A stretch of DNA of 64,000 bases from Alphaproteobacteria bacterium CG1_02_46_17 (GTDB lineage: Bacteria > Pseudomonadota > Alphaproteobacteria > Micavibrionales > Micavibrionaceae): positions 62,001 to 126,000 of the forward strand of contig MNUG01000009.1 in the NCBI GenBank assembly GCA_001871905.1, in the 5' to 3' direction. The number at the start of each line of letters is the position of its first letter. Position 1 is the first letter of the stretch. The notes under the pieces were generated by a model, which was not told where the DNA came from, did no database searches, and was given only the letters and a program-made list of their open reading frames with translations. The translations under genes were made by a program, and so were the position numbers. Shown here in pieces: positions 1-9,506 of this stretch.

Positions 1-23
1 TCTACCAATTCCGCCATGGCCGC
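1..23 (-). tRNA. tRNA-Leu, 5' end only (gene runs off the window)
   Basis: Read on the minus strand, these bases are the acceptor and D-arm start typical of bacterial tRNA-Leu (GCGGCCATGGCGGAATTGG followed by TAGA). The gene continues upstream of base 1, so the anticodon cannot be read. The identity rests on this characteristic 5' sequence alone. Confidence 0.7.
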
Positions 24-95
24 GAAAAGGTTCGCAGTTTCTATCAAATCGCCTAAGGAGTTGCAAGTGGAAAAGATTGGCATTACATCATCTTA

Positions 96-719
96 ATGGA
101 TTGGATTATTTCCCAAGAGCTGGTGGATTACCCCTATGCCGTTAGCGAGATGGAGCGACGGGTTGCAGGGATTCGTGATGGCAGTATGGACGAAGCGGTG
201 TGGTTGTTGGAACATCCCCCCCTTTATACGGCTGGAACCAGTGCCAGAGCCGAGGATTTGTTGAGCCCGCGCTTTCCGGTTTATGACACGGGGCGTGGCG
301 GGCAGTACACATATCATGGGCCCGGGCAGAGGGTTGGTTATGTGATTCTGGATTTGAAGAAACGCCAGCAAACCCCTGATATTAAAAAGTATGTTTGGCA
401 GCTTGAGGAATGGGTGATCCGGTCTTTGGCCGAGTTTAATGTCCAAGGGGAGCGGCGCGCGGGGCGGGTTGGAATCTGGGTTGATCTGGGAAATGGGCAG
501 GAAGCCAAGATTGCTGCGCTGGGGGTGCGTGTCCGGCATTGGGTGACGTTTCATGGTGTTTCGATCAATGTTGATCCGGATTTGAGCCATTTTAATGGAA
601 TTGTTCCCTGTGGCATCAAAGAGCATGGGGTAACGTCTTTGGCTCAATTGGAAAAAAATGTTTCACTGCAGGATATTGATCTGGCTTTGAAAAAGACTTT
701 CGATACGATCGGATTTTAA
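96..719 (+). CDS. lipB: Octanoyl-[ACP]:protein N-octanoyltransferase LipB
   Basis: LipB moves the octanoyl chain from acyl carrier protein onto lipoyl domains of 2-oxoacid dehydrogenases, the first step of endogenous lipoate synthesis in the cytoplasm. The 207-residue length is normal for the family. Recognisable motifs are [11 protein letters not shown] near residue 40, [13 protein letters not shown] near 70, the [10 protein letters not shown] stretch carrying the active-site lysine near 135, and GIVPCGI near 170 with the acyl-accepting cysteine. The ATG follows a poorly defined ribosome site. The stop codon overlaps the tail of the convergent amidohydrolase gene by four bases. No lipA is seen nearby. 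Confidence 0.95.
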   Translation: MDWIISQELVDYPYAVSEMERRVAGIRDGSMDEAVWLLEHPPLYTAGTSARAEDLLSPRFPVYDTGRGGQYTYHGPGQRVGYVILDLKKRQQTPDIKKYVWQLEEWVIRSLAEFNVQGERRAGRVGIWVDLGNGQEAKIAALGVRVRHWVTFHGVSINVDPDLSHFNGIVPCGIKEHGVTSLAQLEKNVSLQDIDLALKKTFDTIGF

Positions 720-1600
720 TCTGCGGCTTGTGGGGAGGCTTGGCTGTGGGCGAGATGGGTGCAGAATTGAATCAATTTATCAATGTCACCTTTTAACCTA
801 TTGTAATCTGGTGTTATTGTTCCTGTCGATTCATTCAGGTACAAAGATTTATTGATTTCGATTTGAAGAGAGTTTCTGCCGCGTGCCGGAGCACCATAGC
901 GACGGACAATCTCCACACCTTTGTACGGGACATTCACAGCTATGCGATAGCCGAGATCAGCCAGAAAAAATTGAACTGCTCGCCGCAAAGTAATCGAACA
1001 ACTGGTTCCGTCCATATCCCCCAGTATAAAATCTGGCGGGTGACCCATATAGTGGTTGCGGAGGGCTGAGGAGGGCATAGAATGGCAGTTAATATGAAAA
1101 TACATGCCATGTCGGGAGACGCAGTCATCGAGCAGTGACTTTAGGGCCGCGTGATAAGGGTGGTAGTAGTCTTTCAGGCGTTTTTCAATTTCCCGGGCAG
1201 TTAATTTGCGGTCATAGACAGGGGTATGTTGTCCGATCGTCTCGCGGATTAACCCATGGCCAGCGTTGGAGCGTTGGGTTGGGTTGGGCAAGACTTCTAA
1301 ATTCTCGGGATCTGATAACAGGTCGGAATTGATATCTGCGGCATTTCGATTGACGTCAATATAGGTGCGTGGAAACAGAGCCTTGAGGAATCCGATATCG
1401 TGGGTTTTGGCGGTGTCTTCAAACAAGTTATCAACCAACTGGTCTTCGGCATGGCGGAGCTGGTCAATTGGGCATGAAAAATTGAAGTCTGGCGGATAGA
1501 TCGTCCCTGAATGGGGAGAGTCGAGAACAAGAGGGGAATCTCCATGTTTCGATGGGTGCATTTCATAGACATTTTTCAAGTGATGCGGTGTTTTTTCCAT
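716..1600 (-). CDS. N-formylglutamate amidohydrolase family protein
   Basis: The 294-residue product matches the N-formylglutamate amidohydrolase (FGase) family, which releases formate from N-formylglutamate in histidine degradation; many alphaproteobacterial paralogues have unproven substrates. Visible family features are LVLDSPHSG near residue 25, [13 protein letters not shown] near 80, HGLIRE near 115, the [10 protein letters not shown] segment near 170 and a C-terminal [11 protein letters not shown] block. It stands alone, transcribed towards lipB and divergent from serS, with no hut genes nearby, so its true substrate is open. The start at 1600 is the first ATG. Confidence 0.85.
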   Translation of the reverse strand: MEKTPHHLKNVYEMHPSKHGDSPLVLDSPHSGTIYPPDFNFSCPIDQLRHAEDQLVDNLFEDTAKTHDIGFLKALFPRTYIDVNRNAADINSDLLSDPENLEVLPNPTQRSNAGHGLIRETIGQHTPVYDRKLTAREIEKRLKDYYHPYHAALKSLLDDCVSRHGMYFHINCHSMPSSALRNHYMGHPPDFILGDMDGTSCSITLRRAVQFFLADLGYRIAVNVPYKGVEIVRRYGAPARGRNSLQIEINKSLYLNESTGTITPDYNRLKGDIDKLIQFCTHLAHSQASPQAAD

Positions 1601-1671
1601 GATGCCAACTTGTTTCGGATTCCTATTTTATATAAGCTGTGGAACGAATTTTCATTACAGGAATCAAAGTT

Positions 1672-2952
1672 ATGCACGATCTTAAAGCTCTTCGGGACAA
1701 TCCGGAACAATTTGACCAAAACTGGGCCCGTCGCGGATTGGAACCTCAGACCCCGCCCATTCTGAAGCTGGATGAAGAGCGCAGGTCATTACAGACTGAA
1801 TTGCAGGCTTTGCAATCACGTCGCAATGAAGCGTCCAAGGAAATCGGTGCGGTGAAGTCCAAGGGCGGGGATGCCCAAGCCTTGATGGATGAAGTGGCTT
1901 CGATCAAGGACAAGATGACGTCTTTGGAAGAGCAGGAACGTGTTAAGGCTGATGAACTGACTGAGTTGCTGTCGTCTTTGCCGAATATGTTGGCGGAAGA
2001 TACACCTGATGGGCCGGATGAAGAGCATAATGTCGAAGTCCGCCGTCATGGTGAGCCGAAAGTGGGTTCTAATGCGGCCAAAGATCATGTGGAAATTGGT
2101 GAAGCGCTGGGGATGCTCGATTTTGAAACTGCGGCCAAGGTTGCAGGAGCCCGCTTTGTCATTGAAAAAGCCGGTATTGCACGTCTGGAGCGTGCTTTGG
2201 GCCAGTTTATGCTTGATACTCACACGACAGAACATGGCTATACCGAGATTAGTCCACCGTTGTTGGTGAGTGATGATGTCATGTATGGAACGACCCAGTT
2301 ACCGAAATTCCGTGATGACCAGTTTGGCACAACGGATGGGCGTTGGTTGATCCCGACGGCAGAAGTTGTTTTGACCAATATGGTGCGTGAACAAATTCTG
2401 GATGAGGGAGATTTCCCGATCCGTGTTTGTGCGCATACGCCGTGTTTTCGCAAAGAGGCTGGATCAGCAGGTAAAGATACACGCGGCATTATTCGCCAGC
2501 ACCAATTTTATAAGGTCGAGATGGTTAGTATTGTCAAACCGGAAGATTCCGAAGCAGAGCATCAGCGCATGACGCAATGCGCCGAAAATATCTTGAAAAA
2601 GCTCGGATTGCCATTCCGTACGATTGTTTTGTGTGGCGGGGATATCGGGTTTGCCGCACGCAAGACCTATGATCTGGAGATGTGGGTTCCGTCCCAGAAT
2701 AAATATCGCGAGATTTCGAGCTGTTCGAATTGTGGTGATATTCAATCACGCCGGATGAAGACTCGTTTCAAACGGGCGGGTGCCAAGGATACCGAATTTG
2801 TTCATACTTTGAACGGGTCAGGCGTTGCTGTTGGTCGTGCGTTGGTAGCAGTGATGGAAAATTATTATGATCCGGCCGATGGGGGAATCTGGGTTCCTGA
2901 AGTTTTGAAACCATATATGGGCGGTTTGGAAAAAATCGTTAAAGGGGCTTAG
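1672..2952 (+). CDS. serS: Seryl-tRNA synthetase
   Basis: Class II aminoacyl-tRNA synthetase that charges tRNA-Ser (and tRNA-Sec where present) in the cytoplasm. The 426-residue protein starts with the usual [15 protein letters not shown]; a GTG 33 bases upstream is in frame but adds residues foreign to the family, and an AGGA-like site precedes the ATG chosen. Residues about 30-110 form the long coiled-coil arm that holds the tRNA-Ser variable loop. Class II motif 2 ([14 protein letters not shown]) and motif 3 (ALVAVMENY near the C terminus) are intact. It is followed two bases later by surE, giving a serS-surE-pcm-nlpD run common in proteobacteria. Confidence 0.97.
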   Translation: MHDLKALRDNPEQFDQNWARRGLEPQTPPILKLDEERRSLQTELQALQSRRNEASKEIGAVKSKGGDAQALMDEVASIKDKMTSLEEQERVKADELTELLSSLPNMLAEDTPDGPDEEHNVEVRRHGEPKVGSNAAKDHVEIGEALGMLDFETAAKVAGARFVIEKAGIARLERALGQFMLDTHTTEHGYTEISPPLLVSDDVMYGTTQLPKFRDDQFGTTDGRWLIPTAEVVLTNMVREQILDEGDFPIRVCAHTPCFRKEAGSAGKDTRGIIRQHQFYKVEMVSIVKPEDSEAEHQRMTQCAENILKKLGLPFRTIVLCGGDIGFAARKTYDLEMWVPSQNKYREISSCSNCGDIQSRRMKTRFKRAGAKDTEFVHTLNGSGVAVGRALVAVMENYYDPADGGIWVPEVLKPYMGGLEKIVKGA

Positions 2953-2954
2953 TT

Positions 2955-3749
2955 TTGGCGGGAATTTTGACAGACAAACCTGTTTCGGACTTTCATGTGC
3001 TTCTGGTCAATGACGACGGAATCGATGCGGAAGGGTTTTCTGTTCTGGAAGAATTTGCCCGCCAAAAATTCGGAGAAGTGTTTGTTACGGCTCCTGTTCA
3101 TGAGCATTCCGCCAAGGCACGTTCGATAACGCATCATAGGTCTTTTGATGTCGAAAAACGTGGTGAAAATCGTTATGCGGTTGATGGGACACCAACTGAT
3201 TGCGTCATATTTGGTCTGCACCATCTTTTTGAAGGAGGAAAGCCTGATCTGGTTTTATCGGGTGTCAATCATGGTGAAAATGTCGGGCATGCGATCACTT
3301 ATTCCGGCACTTTTGGTGCGGCATTTGAAGCCGGACTTCATAATGTTCCGGCAATCTCTTTCAGTCAGCTTTTTAGCAGCAAAGATAAACCGGATTTTAC
3401 TATTGCGCGGCAATGTTTGGGGCTGGTCTGTGATGAAATTTTTTCGAAAGACTGGCCTTCACATACGGTCATGAATGTCAATTTCCCAACCTATCTTCAT
3501 TCCCAAGTGGCTCGGTGTCATTGGGTTCCGGTTGAGCAACAGAGTATCATCGAAAGAATTAAGGTGGATCATAATGACTCCACAAAAATGAAGGTGCAGA
3601 CACAGTTTCGTCGTGATTATTCCCCGCATTCAAATGAGCATGTTACAGATGATCTGGATGTGTTGCGGCGGGGCGGGATTGCCGTAACGCCGGTCATGAC
3701 CAACTGGACTTGCCACACCAGTCTTAAAAAGATGATGGGAGTTGAGTAA
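2955..3749 (+). CDS. surE: 5'/3'-nucleotidase SurE
   Basis: SurE is a metal-dependent phosphatase of nucleoside 5' and 3' monophosphates linked to stationary-phase survival. The N-terminal VLLVNDDGIDAEG holds the two metal-binding aspartates, and LVLSGVNHGENVGHAITYSGT is the conserved substrate and metal loop. The start is TTG, with an AAGGGG ribosome site at a suitable distance inside the end of serS; no ATG lies before the NDDG motif. The 264-residue length is normal. It abuts serS and runs into pcm, the classic stress-survival pair. Confidence 0.95.
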   Translation: MAGILTDKPVSDFHVLLVNDDGIDAEGFSVLEEFARQKFGEVFVTAPVHEHSAKARSITHHRSFDVEKRGENRYAVDGTPTDCVIFGLHHLFEGGKPDLVLSGVNHGENVGHAITYSGTFGAAFEAGLHNVPAISFSQLFSSKDKPDFTIARQCLGLVCDEIFSKDWPSHTVMNVNFPTYLHSQVARCHWVPVEQQSIIERIKVDHNDSTKMKVQTQFRRDYSPHSNEHVTDDLDVLRRGGIAVTPVMTNWTCHTSLKKMMGVE

Positions 3750-3753
3750 TCTT

Positions 3754-4437
3754 ATGATCCCCGATGCATCTGTCATCCGATTGATTATCCATTTGCGCCA
3801 AGCCGGCATTACCAATACCGATGTGCTCAGTGCTATGGAGAGGACGCCGCGCGACTTTTTTATTCCGCCGCATTTTCAGGATCATGCCTATGAGGATCAG
3901 GCTGTTCCTATTGGTTTGGGGCAGACGATTTCCCAGCCTTATATCGTGGCCTATATGACTGATTGTTTGAAAGTTGAAAAAACACATACAGTCCTCGAGA
4001 TCGGAACGGGGTCGGGGTATCAGGCCGCAGTTCTGGCACAACTGGCGCGGCGGGTTTATACGATCGAACGGCATAAGCCCCTTTTGGAACTTGCTGAACA
4101 AAGATTTCATGAATTGAAGTTGCGTAACATTACAACATTGGCCGGAGACGGGTTAAAGGGGTGGCCGGGGGAGCAATCGTTTGACCGGATTATTGTGACG
4201 GCGGCTTGTGAGGGGGAGCCTCCGGTTGCTCTTTTGGCGCAGATGAAAATCGGTGGATTGATGATTATTCCGGTTGGGGCGCAGGGGCAGGCACAGACCT
4301 TGAAAATATATAAAAAAGAATCCGAAGATGTTTTCGGAGTTCAGAATTTATTACCAGTGCGCTTTGTTCCGTTATTGCCGGAGGTTCCAAGAAACAATTC
4401 ATATACAGAACATGATCTGGAGGAATTGACGGCGTGA
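3754..4437 (+). CDS. pcm: Protein-L-isoaspartate O-methyltransferase
   Basis: This cytoplasmic enzyme uses S-adenosylmethionine to methylate isoaspartyl residues that arise as proteins age, starting their repair. Of 227 residues, the N-terminal RTPRDFFIPP and QTISQPYIVAYM blocks and the SAM-binding VLEIGTGSGYQAAVLA (about residues 80-95) are diagnostic. ATG 3754 is preferred over TTG 3742 because the GGAG site around 3735 sits at a better distance. It starts four bases after surE ends and its stop overlaps the GTG of the NlpD-like gene. Confidence 0.95.
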   Translation: MIPDASVIRLIIHLRQAGITNTDVLSAMERTPRDFFIPPHFQDHAYEDQAVPIGLGQTISQPYIVAYMTDCLKVEKTHTVLEIGTGSGYQAAVLAQLARRVYTIERHKPLLELAEQRFHELKLRNITTLAGDGLKGWPGEQSFDRIIVTAACEGEPPVALLAQMKIGGLMIIPVGAQGQAQTLKIYKKESEDVFGVQNLLPVRFVPLLPEVPRNNSYTEHDLEELTA

Positions 4438-5405
4438 AGGTTCAGTTGAAAATTCTAGTTGCCGTTAGTTGTTGTGTGTTACTGACCGATTGTTCCCAAT
4501 CAGGTGGAGGAGTCCCTGTCCATCATTACGGAGAACAATCCAAAACAGCAAAAAGCCTAGGTATTCATACCATACAAGATGGCGAGACGTTATGGGGGAT
4601 ATCACAGGCCTATCGTGTTGAATTGCGTGATTTGCTCGATCTTAATCATTTGAACCCGCCTTATAACATTCGTACGGGCACACGGATTCGCATTCCTTCA
4701 CCCCACATCTATACAGTGAAAACCGGAGATACTTTATATCGTGTGTCCCGTATTTTTGATACGACGACAACCGAGTTGGCCCGATTGAACCATATTGGAA
4801 GGCCATATGTATTATCCAAAGGACAAGTGCTGCGTTTGTCAGGTTTGCACAGGTCTGTGGTGTCTCCTAAATCCTCTATTGAAGTGGTTCAAAAGGGGGT
4901 TGTCGCGCCGGTTCAATCTGTGCAGTCGGAAGTTCTGGCCAGCAAAGAACAGAAGAACTCTGTAACACCGCCTAAAAAAGTGACCAGTTTGAGCCATGTG
5001 ATTTCTGACCCCTCTCCAAGTCGGAGTGGTTCAGGATTTTTGTCTCCTGTGTCAGGGAAAGTTGTTTCCAATTTTGGCCCCAAGAAAGACGGGTTGCATA
5101 ATGATGGAATCAACATCAAGGCCGCGCGGGGAACGGCGGTGAGGGTCGCGGAAAATGGGACGGTTGTTTATGCGGGGAACGAGATTGCTGGGTATGGAAA
5201 TCTGGTTCTTGTCCGTCATAGCGGAGGGTATGTGACCGCTTATGCTCATTTGGACAAGACATTGGCTAAAAAAGGGGAGATCGTGAAGCGTGGGCAGACG
5301 ATTGCAACGGTCGGATTAAGTGGAAACGTAGATTCTCCACAGCTTCATTTTGAAATCCGCAAAGGCAAGAAGGCTATTAATCCCAGTGCCTTGATTAATT
5401 TATAA
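4434..5405 (+). CDS. nlpD: LysM/LytM lipoprotein, NlpD-like amidase activator
   Basis: A 323-residue outer-membrane lipoprotein candidate. A signal peptide ends in a lipobox (LLTDC, Cys20). Two LysM peptidoglycan-binding repeats follow (about residues 44-88 and 92-135), then a low-complexity linker and a C-terminal LytM/M23 domain (about 205-320). The M23 zinc ligands are degraded: the HxxxD motif reads NDGIN, and the HxH motif reads QLH. This fits NlpD, which does not cut the wall itself but activates an N-acetylmuramoyl-L-alanine amidase at division. The GTG start overlaps the pcm stop (GTGA), so the genes are probably translationally coupled. Confidence 0.88.
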   Translation: MKVQLKILVAVSCCVLLTDCSQSGGGVPVHHYGEQSKTAKSLGIHTIQDGETLWGISQAYRVELRDLLDLNHLNPPYNIRTGTRIRIPSPHIYTVKTGDTLYRVSRIFDTTTTELARLNHIGRPYVLSKGQVLRLSGLHRSVVSPKSSIEVVQKGVVAPVQSVQSEVLASKEQKNSVTPPKKVTSLSHVISDPSPSRSGSGFLSPVSGKVVSNFGPKKDGLHNDGINIKAARGTAVRVAENGTVVYAGNEIAGYGNLVLVRHSGGYVTAYAHLDKTLAKKGEIVKRGQTIATVGLSGNVDSPQLHFEIRKGKKAINPSALINL

Positions 5406-5410
5406 GACGT

Positions 5411-6331
5411 TTAGAAATCGTGCATCAGCTCACGCTGTTTTCTCTTTTCATCGCTTTCATTATACATTGCTTTTTCATCCAGGGCTTGTGCCAAAAATGT
5501 TTTGAAGAAATGCATTTTATCAACATAGCTTCTTGCAAAAAGCTCTATACGCGTTGATCTCATATAGCCATGCTCGTTGATGGAGAGCAGTTTCGAGGAT
5601 GCTCCCTTATAGTTTGTATAAATCATGAAGGTATCGAGTCCATCAAAATTTGTTTCGTCGCTTTCGACGTAGGTAAACCTATTTTTGGGGGCCCGTACGT
5701 CAATAAATGTACTGAGAAAAAGTGTGTATTTTTCTATTTCCTTTGGATCACTTACAACCCAGCTCGGATTTTCCAGAGCTGTGCTGCCGCGATAAATAAT
5801 AACAAGGCCGGGAGTATTGATCATGATATCCGAACTGTCAGTCTTTTGGCTAATTGATTTATTGTAGAGTAACTGGTCGTTCAGAAAGTCAAAAAACGTG
5901 TGCTTTTCATCATAGAACACTCTATCGACGGCCTTTCGTTGTACGCGGAGGATTGTACCGTGACCTGACATATATACATCTTCCCCAGAGATCTGGTCGG
6001 GGTTATTCTGGACAAAAATAATAACTTCCGGATCTTTTTCGATGATCGGGTTATATAAAGTAGGTTCAACTGGAAGGCTCTCAAAGCTGTAAAGAACTCT
6101 TTGCCATTGATATTTCTGGTCAACTGGCCATTGGGTGTCCAGGTCATAATCTTGTTTGTCGTCTTTAAGAACCAGATAGTTTCCTGTAATCGTGATGTCA
6201 GTGCTCACAACAAAGTTATTCTGTAACGAAGAGGAGGTCTGAGCATGAGCATAAGAACATGGGGAGGCAAGCAAGAGACAGAAGAACATGCCCTTAAGAG
6301 AAAATAATCTTTGATTACTCTTTAATTCCAT
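5411..6331 (-). CDS. Exported protein of unknown function
   Basis: A 306-residue product I do not recognise. From ATG 6331 (with an AGGGAG site 12 bases upstream) it opens with a standard signal peptide: basic start, hydrophobic run MFFCLLLASP and an AHA-Q cleavage site near residue 30. A longer frame starting at 6406 would add residues ahead of the signal peptide and is less likely. The mature part is acidic and tyrosine/phenylalanine rich, with no transmembrane segment or cysteine cluster, so a periplasmic or secreted location is likely. It converges on nlpD, with five bases between stops, and diverges from yajC. Function unknown. Confidence 0.7.
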   Translation of the reverse strand: MELKSNQRLFSLKGMFFCLLLASPCSYAHAQTSSSLQNNFVVSTDITITGNYLVLKDDKQDYDLDTQWPVDQKYQWQRVLYSFESLPVEPTLYNPIIEKDPEVIIFVQNNPDQISGEDVYMSGHGTILRVQRKAVDRVFYDEKHTFFDFLNDQLLYNKSISQKTDSSDIMINTPGLVIIYRGSTALENPSWVVSDPKEIEKYTLFLSTFIDVRAPKNRFTYVESDETNFDGLDTFMIYTNYKGASSKLLSINEHGYMRSTRIELFARSYVDKMHFFKTFLAQALDEKAMYNESDEKRKQRELMHDF

Positions 6332-6462
6332 AATACGAAGATCACTCCCTTTGAATGAAAGGCTCCAATTGATAAAGGCGAACTTCGCCTGATTCACTCT
6401 ATTCATATTAGTATAACATTAGAAAGAGTTACGGATAAACTACTCTTTTTTAGATTCTCAGC

Positions 6463-6490
6463 TTGTCATTCCTATATATGAAACTATAGT
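6463..6490 (+). promoter_or_regulatory. Sigma70-like promoter for yajC-secDF
   Basis: TTGTCA (6463-6468) and TATAGT (6485-6490) are separated by 16 bases, each one mismatch from the housekeeping consensus, about 45 bases before the yajC start. It is the clearest promoter seen in the window. The call comes from sequence match only. Confidence 0.55.
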
Positions 6491-6534
6491 CTGCCTGTTT
6501 CCAAATACCATTTTGAAGAAAAAGGATAAATCTG

Positions 6535-6972
6535 ATGATGTTTTTTACGCCTGCTTATGCCGCTGAGGAGACAATAAGTACAACAGCAGTGACAGAGGTT
6601 CCTGATTCTGGTGGGGTTATCGCTCCTCCGCCAAGTGAAACCGAGACGTTTATGATGAATATCGGGATGTTGCTGGTTCTCGGGGTTTTGTTCTACCTGT
6701 TGATGATCCGCCCCCAGCAAAAGCGTTTCAAAGAGCATGCTAATATGCTGCAGGCGATGGGGCCAGGCGTCAAAATTGTAACGCAAGGCGGTTTGATTGG
6801 TACAATTGATAAGGTTATTTCCGATCATGAAATTCAAGTTGATATCGGAAACGGGATCAAAGTCAGTATGATGCGGTCATACATCATCGGACGTTATGAA
6901 GATAATATTCCGTCTTCATCAAAAGTTGCCAACGATGACAAAAAAAATAAAAAGGATAAATCTGCAAAATGA
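6535..6972 (+). CDS. yajC: Preprotein translocase accessory subunit YajC
   Basis: YajC is a small inner-membrane partner of SecDF in the Sec translocon. The 145-residue protein has a short N-terminal leader, one transmembrane helix (MNIGMLLVLGVLFYLLM, about residues 40-56), the conserved IRPQQKR motif right after it, and a cytoplasmic domain with GVKIVTQGGLIGTI. The C terminus is strongly basic (lysine-rich). Its stop overlaps the secD start by four bases (ATGA), placing it first in a yajC-secD-secF operon. Confidence 0.95.
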   Translation: MMFFTPAYAAEETISTTAVTEVPDSGGVIAPPPSETETFMMNIGMLLVLGVLFYLLMIRPQQKRFKEHANMLQAMGPGVKIVTQGGLIGTIDKVISDHEIQVDIGNGIKVSMMRSYIIGRYEDNIPSSSKVANDDKKNKKDKSAK

Positions 6973-8513
6973 TGTTCATCCCACTTTGGAAAAGGGTGTT
7001 GGTGGTTGTCGCCGTCATTCTTTCTTTTGCGTATTGTCTGCCGAATTTTGTATCTCAGGATACGCGTGACGCGTGGGAGAAAAACCTGCCATCATGGATG
7101 CCCTCCAAATCAGTTTCTTTGGGGCTTGATTTGCAGGGTGGCTCGCATTTGTTATTACAAGCCGACATAGATAGCGTTATCAAAAAACATCTTGATGATG
7201 CTGAAAGTTTCGCCCGCGGCAAGATCAAAAGCGAGAATATTTCCTATAAAGATATCTCTGCCGATAATGAGAGTGTTTCTGTTGAACTGAAATCGGAAGA
7301 TGATGTTTCCGCTATGCGTAAAATTTTCCGTGAAGCCGACGAACTATTGATTATTGAGGCCGAAGGCATGGTTGTCAGTGCTTCGTATGACGAAAAAGGG
7401 CTGAAAACCATTACAGACCAGACACTTTCTCAGTCGATTGAAGTCGTCAGTCGTCGCGTTAATGGAACAGGAACCAAAGAGCCTATTATCCAGCGGCAGG
7501 GTGATGACCGGATTCTGGTTCAACTGCCGGGTATGAATGACCCGGGACGGGTTAAGGAACTATTGAATAAAACCGCCCAGCTCAGTTTCCATTTGGTAAG
7601 CATGACCGGAGAAGGTTTGAATGTCAGAACATTACCAATGCGTGAAGGTCAGGGACAAACCTTGCCAATCAACCGTCGCCCACTTTTGACCGGAGAGATG
7701 TTGACCAACGCTCAGCCGACTTTTCAGGATGGAGCACCGATTGTTAGTTTTCGTTTGAACTCGGCTGGAGCAAAGAAGTTTTGTGACGTAACGCGGGACA
7801 ATGTCGATAAACCGTTTGCGGTTGTCCTTGATGGTGAAATCATTACGGCTCCGCGTATTAATGAGGCAATTTGTGGCGGCAGTGCGGTGATTACCGGGCG
7901 GTTTACAATTCAGGAGGCAAATGATCTGGCTTTGCTGCTTCGTGCGGGGGCGTTGCCGACTTCACTCAGTATTGTTGAAGAGCGTTCTGTCGGGCCCTCT
8001 TTGGGAAGTGACTCGGTAGAAGCGGGTAAAATTGCAACGATGGTTGCCTTCTTGCTGATTGTTGCGTTTATGGTTTTTTCTTACAGCTTGTTTGGTGTGT
8101 TTGCCAGTGTGGCCTTGTTCATCAACATGGTGCTGATTATTGCTCTCCTTTCGATGTTGCAGGCGACCCTGACATTGCCAGGTATTGCCGGTATCGTGCT
8201 GACCATGGGGATGGCAGTTGATGCAAACGTTCTGATTTTCGAGCGTATCCGTGAAGAAATACGGTCTGGGCGTTCAATCATTTCTGCTATGGATACTGGA
8301 TACGAGAAAGCCATGGCATCGATTATTGACTCGAACCTGACCACATTGATCGCAGGGGTTATCCTGTATGCTGTTGGAACGGGGCCGATCAAAGGATTTG
8401 CGGTCACTATGTCTATCGGGATTGCTACCTCATTGTTTTCGGCCATCATGCTGACTCGTTTGATGCTGGTGGTTTGGCTCAGAACCAAAAAGCCAAAAGC
8501 GCTGCCGATATAA
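6969..8513 (+). CDS. secD: Protein translocase subunit SecD
   Basis: SecD works with SecF to pull exported proteins through SecYEG using the proton motive force. The 514-residue protein has an N-terminal transmembrane helix, the GLDLQGGSHLLL motif (about residue 53), a large periplasmic P1 domain to about residue 350, and a C-terminal RND-type block of five helices with GMAVDANVLIFERIREE. The LLRAGALPTSLSIVEERSVGPSLG motif precedes that block (split by the usual gap). Length is shorter than E. coli SecD but typical of alphaproteobacteria. Confidence 0.96.
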   Translation: MMFIPLWKRVLVVVAVILSFAYCLPNFVSQDTRDAWEKNLPSWMPSKSVSLGLDLQGGSHLLLQADIDSVIKKHLDDAESFARGKIKSENISYKDISADNESVSVELKSEDDVSAMRKIFREADELLIIEAEGMVVSASYDEKGLKTITDQTLSQSIEVVSRRVNGTGTKEPIIQRQGDDRILVQLPGMNDPGRVKELLNKTAQLSFHLVSMTGEGLNVRTLPMREGQGQTLPINRRPLLTGEMLTNAQPTFQDGAPIVSFRLNSAGAKKFCDVTRDNVDKPFAVVLDGEIITAPRINEAICGGSAVITGRFTIQEANDLALLLRAGALPTSLSIVEERSVGPSLGSDSVEAGKIATMVAFLLIVAFMVFSYSLFGVFASVALFINMVLIIALLSMLQATLTLPGIAGIVLTMGMAVDANVLIFERIREEIRSGRSIISAMDTGYEKAMASIIDSNLTTLIAGVILYAVGTGPIKGFAVTMSIGIATSLFSAIMLTRLMLVVWLRTKKPKALPI

Positions 8514-8540
8514 TCAAGAAAGATAAAAGGATAAAGCATT

Positions 8541-9506
8541 ATGCGTTTGTTTAGGTTTGCAGATGATTTGAAAATCGACTTTGTCAAAGGACGGTATCTC
8601 GCTTTTGTTGTAACCGGTATTATGGTTTTGGGGTCAATCGGGTTGCTGGTTGGTAAAGGGTTGAATTTCGGGATCGATTTTTCCGGTGGGATTATGATGG
8701 AAGTGCAAACTCCTGTCGCTCCCGATTTGACTAGAATGCGGACAGACCTGAATCATTTGGGGTTGGGGAATATCTCGATTCAGGAGTTTGGAACCGAGCG
8801 GGATGTATTGATCCGTGTGCCGGAACAAACAGGTGGTCAGGATGCCCAAAAACAGGCGATCGAGCAGATTAAGGCCACGATTGATGCTGAATATAAGGAC
8901 GTCGAGGGAAATGTTGAATATCGCCGGAGTGAGTATGTCGGGCCTCAGGTCGGGGATGAATTGAAAAAATCCGGCGCTTGGGCGTTTATACTGACTATCG
9001 TAGGGATCTTGGCATATGTATGGTTCCGGTTCGAATGGCAATTTGGTGTTGCTACCATTTTTACTCTGATTCACGATACCACGGCTGTGATTGGTTTGTT
9101 TTCGTTGATGTGGATGAACTTTGATTTAAGCACGTTGGCGGCTGTGTTGTTGGTTGCTGGTTATTCCACCAACGATACTGTGATTGTCTTTGACCGTATT
9201 CGTGAGAATCGTCGCAAGTTCAAAAAGATGCAGATGAAGGATGTGATCAATATGTCGTTGAACCAGACATTGGCGCGGACATTGAATACATCCTTTACGA
9301 CTTTATTGGCGTTGGGTGCGTTGTGGTTGTTTGGCGGTGAAGTGATCCGCGATTTTGCGAACGCCATGATTTTTGGGATTGTGATCGGAACTTATTCCTC
9401 GGTTTATGTTGCCTCGTCTTCCTTGTTGTATTTCAAATTCGATGATTCCAAAAAGCGCGGCGATGTCGATGCTGATGAGTCCGAAGAAGAAAGTGTGCCG
9501 GCTTAA
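8541..9506 (+). CDS. secF: Protein translocase subunit SecF
   Basis: Inner-membrane partner of SecD. The 321-residue protein carries the N-terminal helix followed by GLNFGIDFSGGIMMEV, a short periplasmic domain, a VGPQVGDELKKSG hinge near residue 135 and the RND helices with TNDTVIVFDRIRENRRK. The C terminus is acidic. A ribosome site (AAAGGA) lies about 10 bases before the ATG, 27 bases after secD. Its stop codon overlaps the ATG of the Mth938-domain gene (TAATG). Confidence 0.96.
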   Translation: MRLFRFADDLKIDFVKGRYLAFVVTGIMVLGSIGLLVGKGLNFGIDFSGGIMMEVQTPVAPDLTRMRTDLNHLGLGNISIQEFGTERDVLIRVPEQTGGQDAQKQAIEQIKATIDAEYKDVEGNVEYRRSEYVGPQVGDELKKSGAWAFILTIVGILAYVWFRFEWQFGVATIFTLIHDTTAVIGLFSLMWMNFDLSTLAAVLLVAGYSTNDTVIVFDRIRENRRKFKKMQMKDVINMSLNQTLARTLNTSFTTLLALGALWLFGGEVIRDFANAMIFGIVIGTYSSVYVASSSLLYFKFDDSKKRGDVDADESEEESVPA

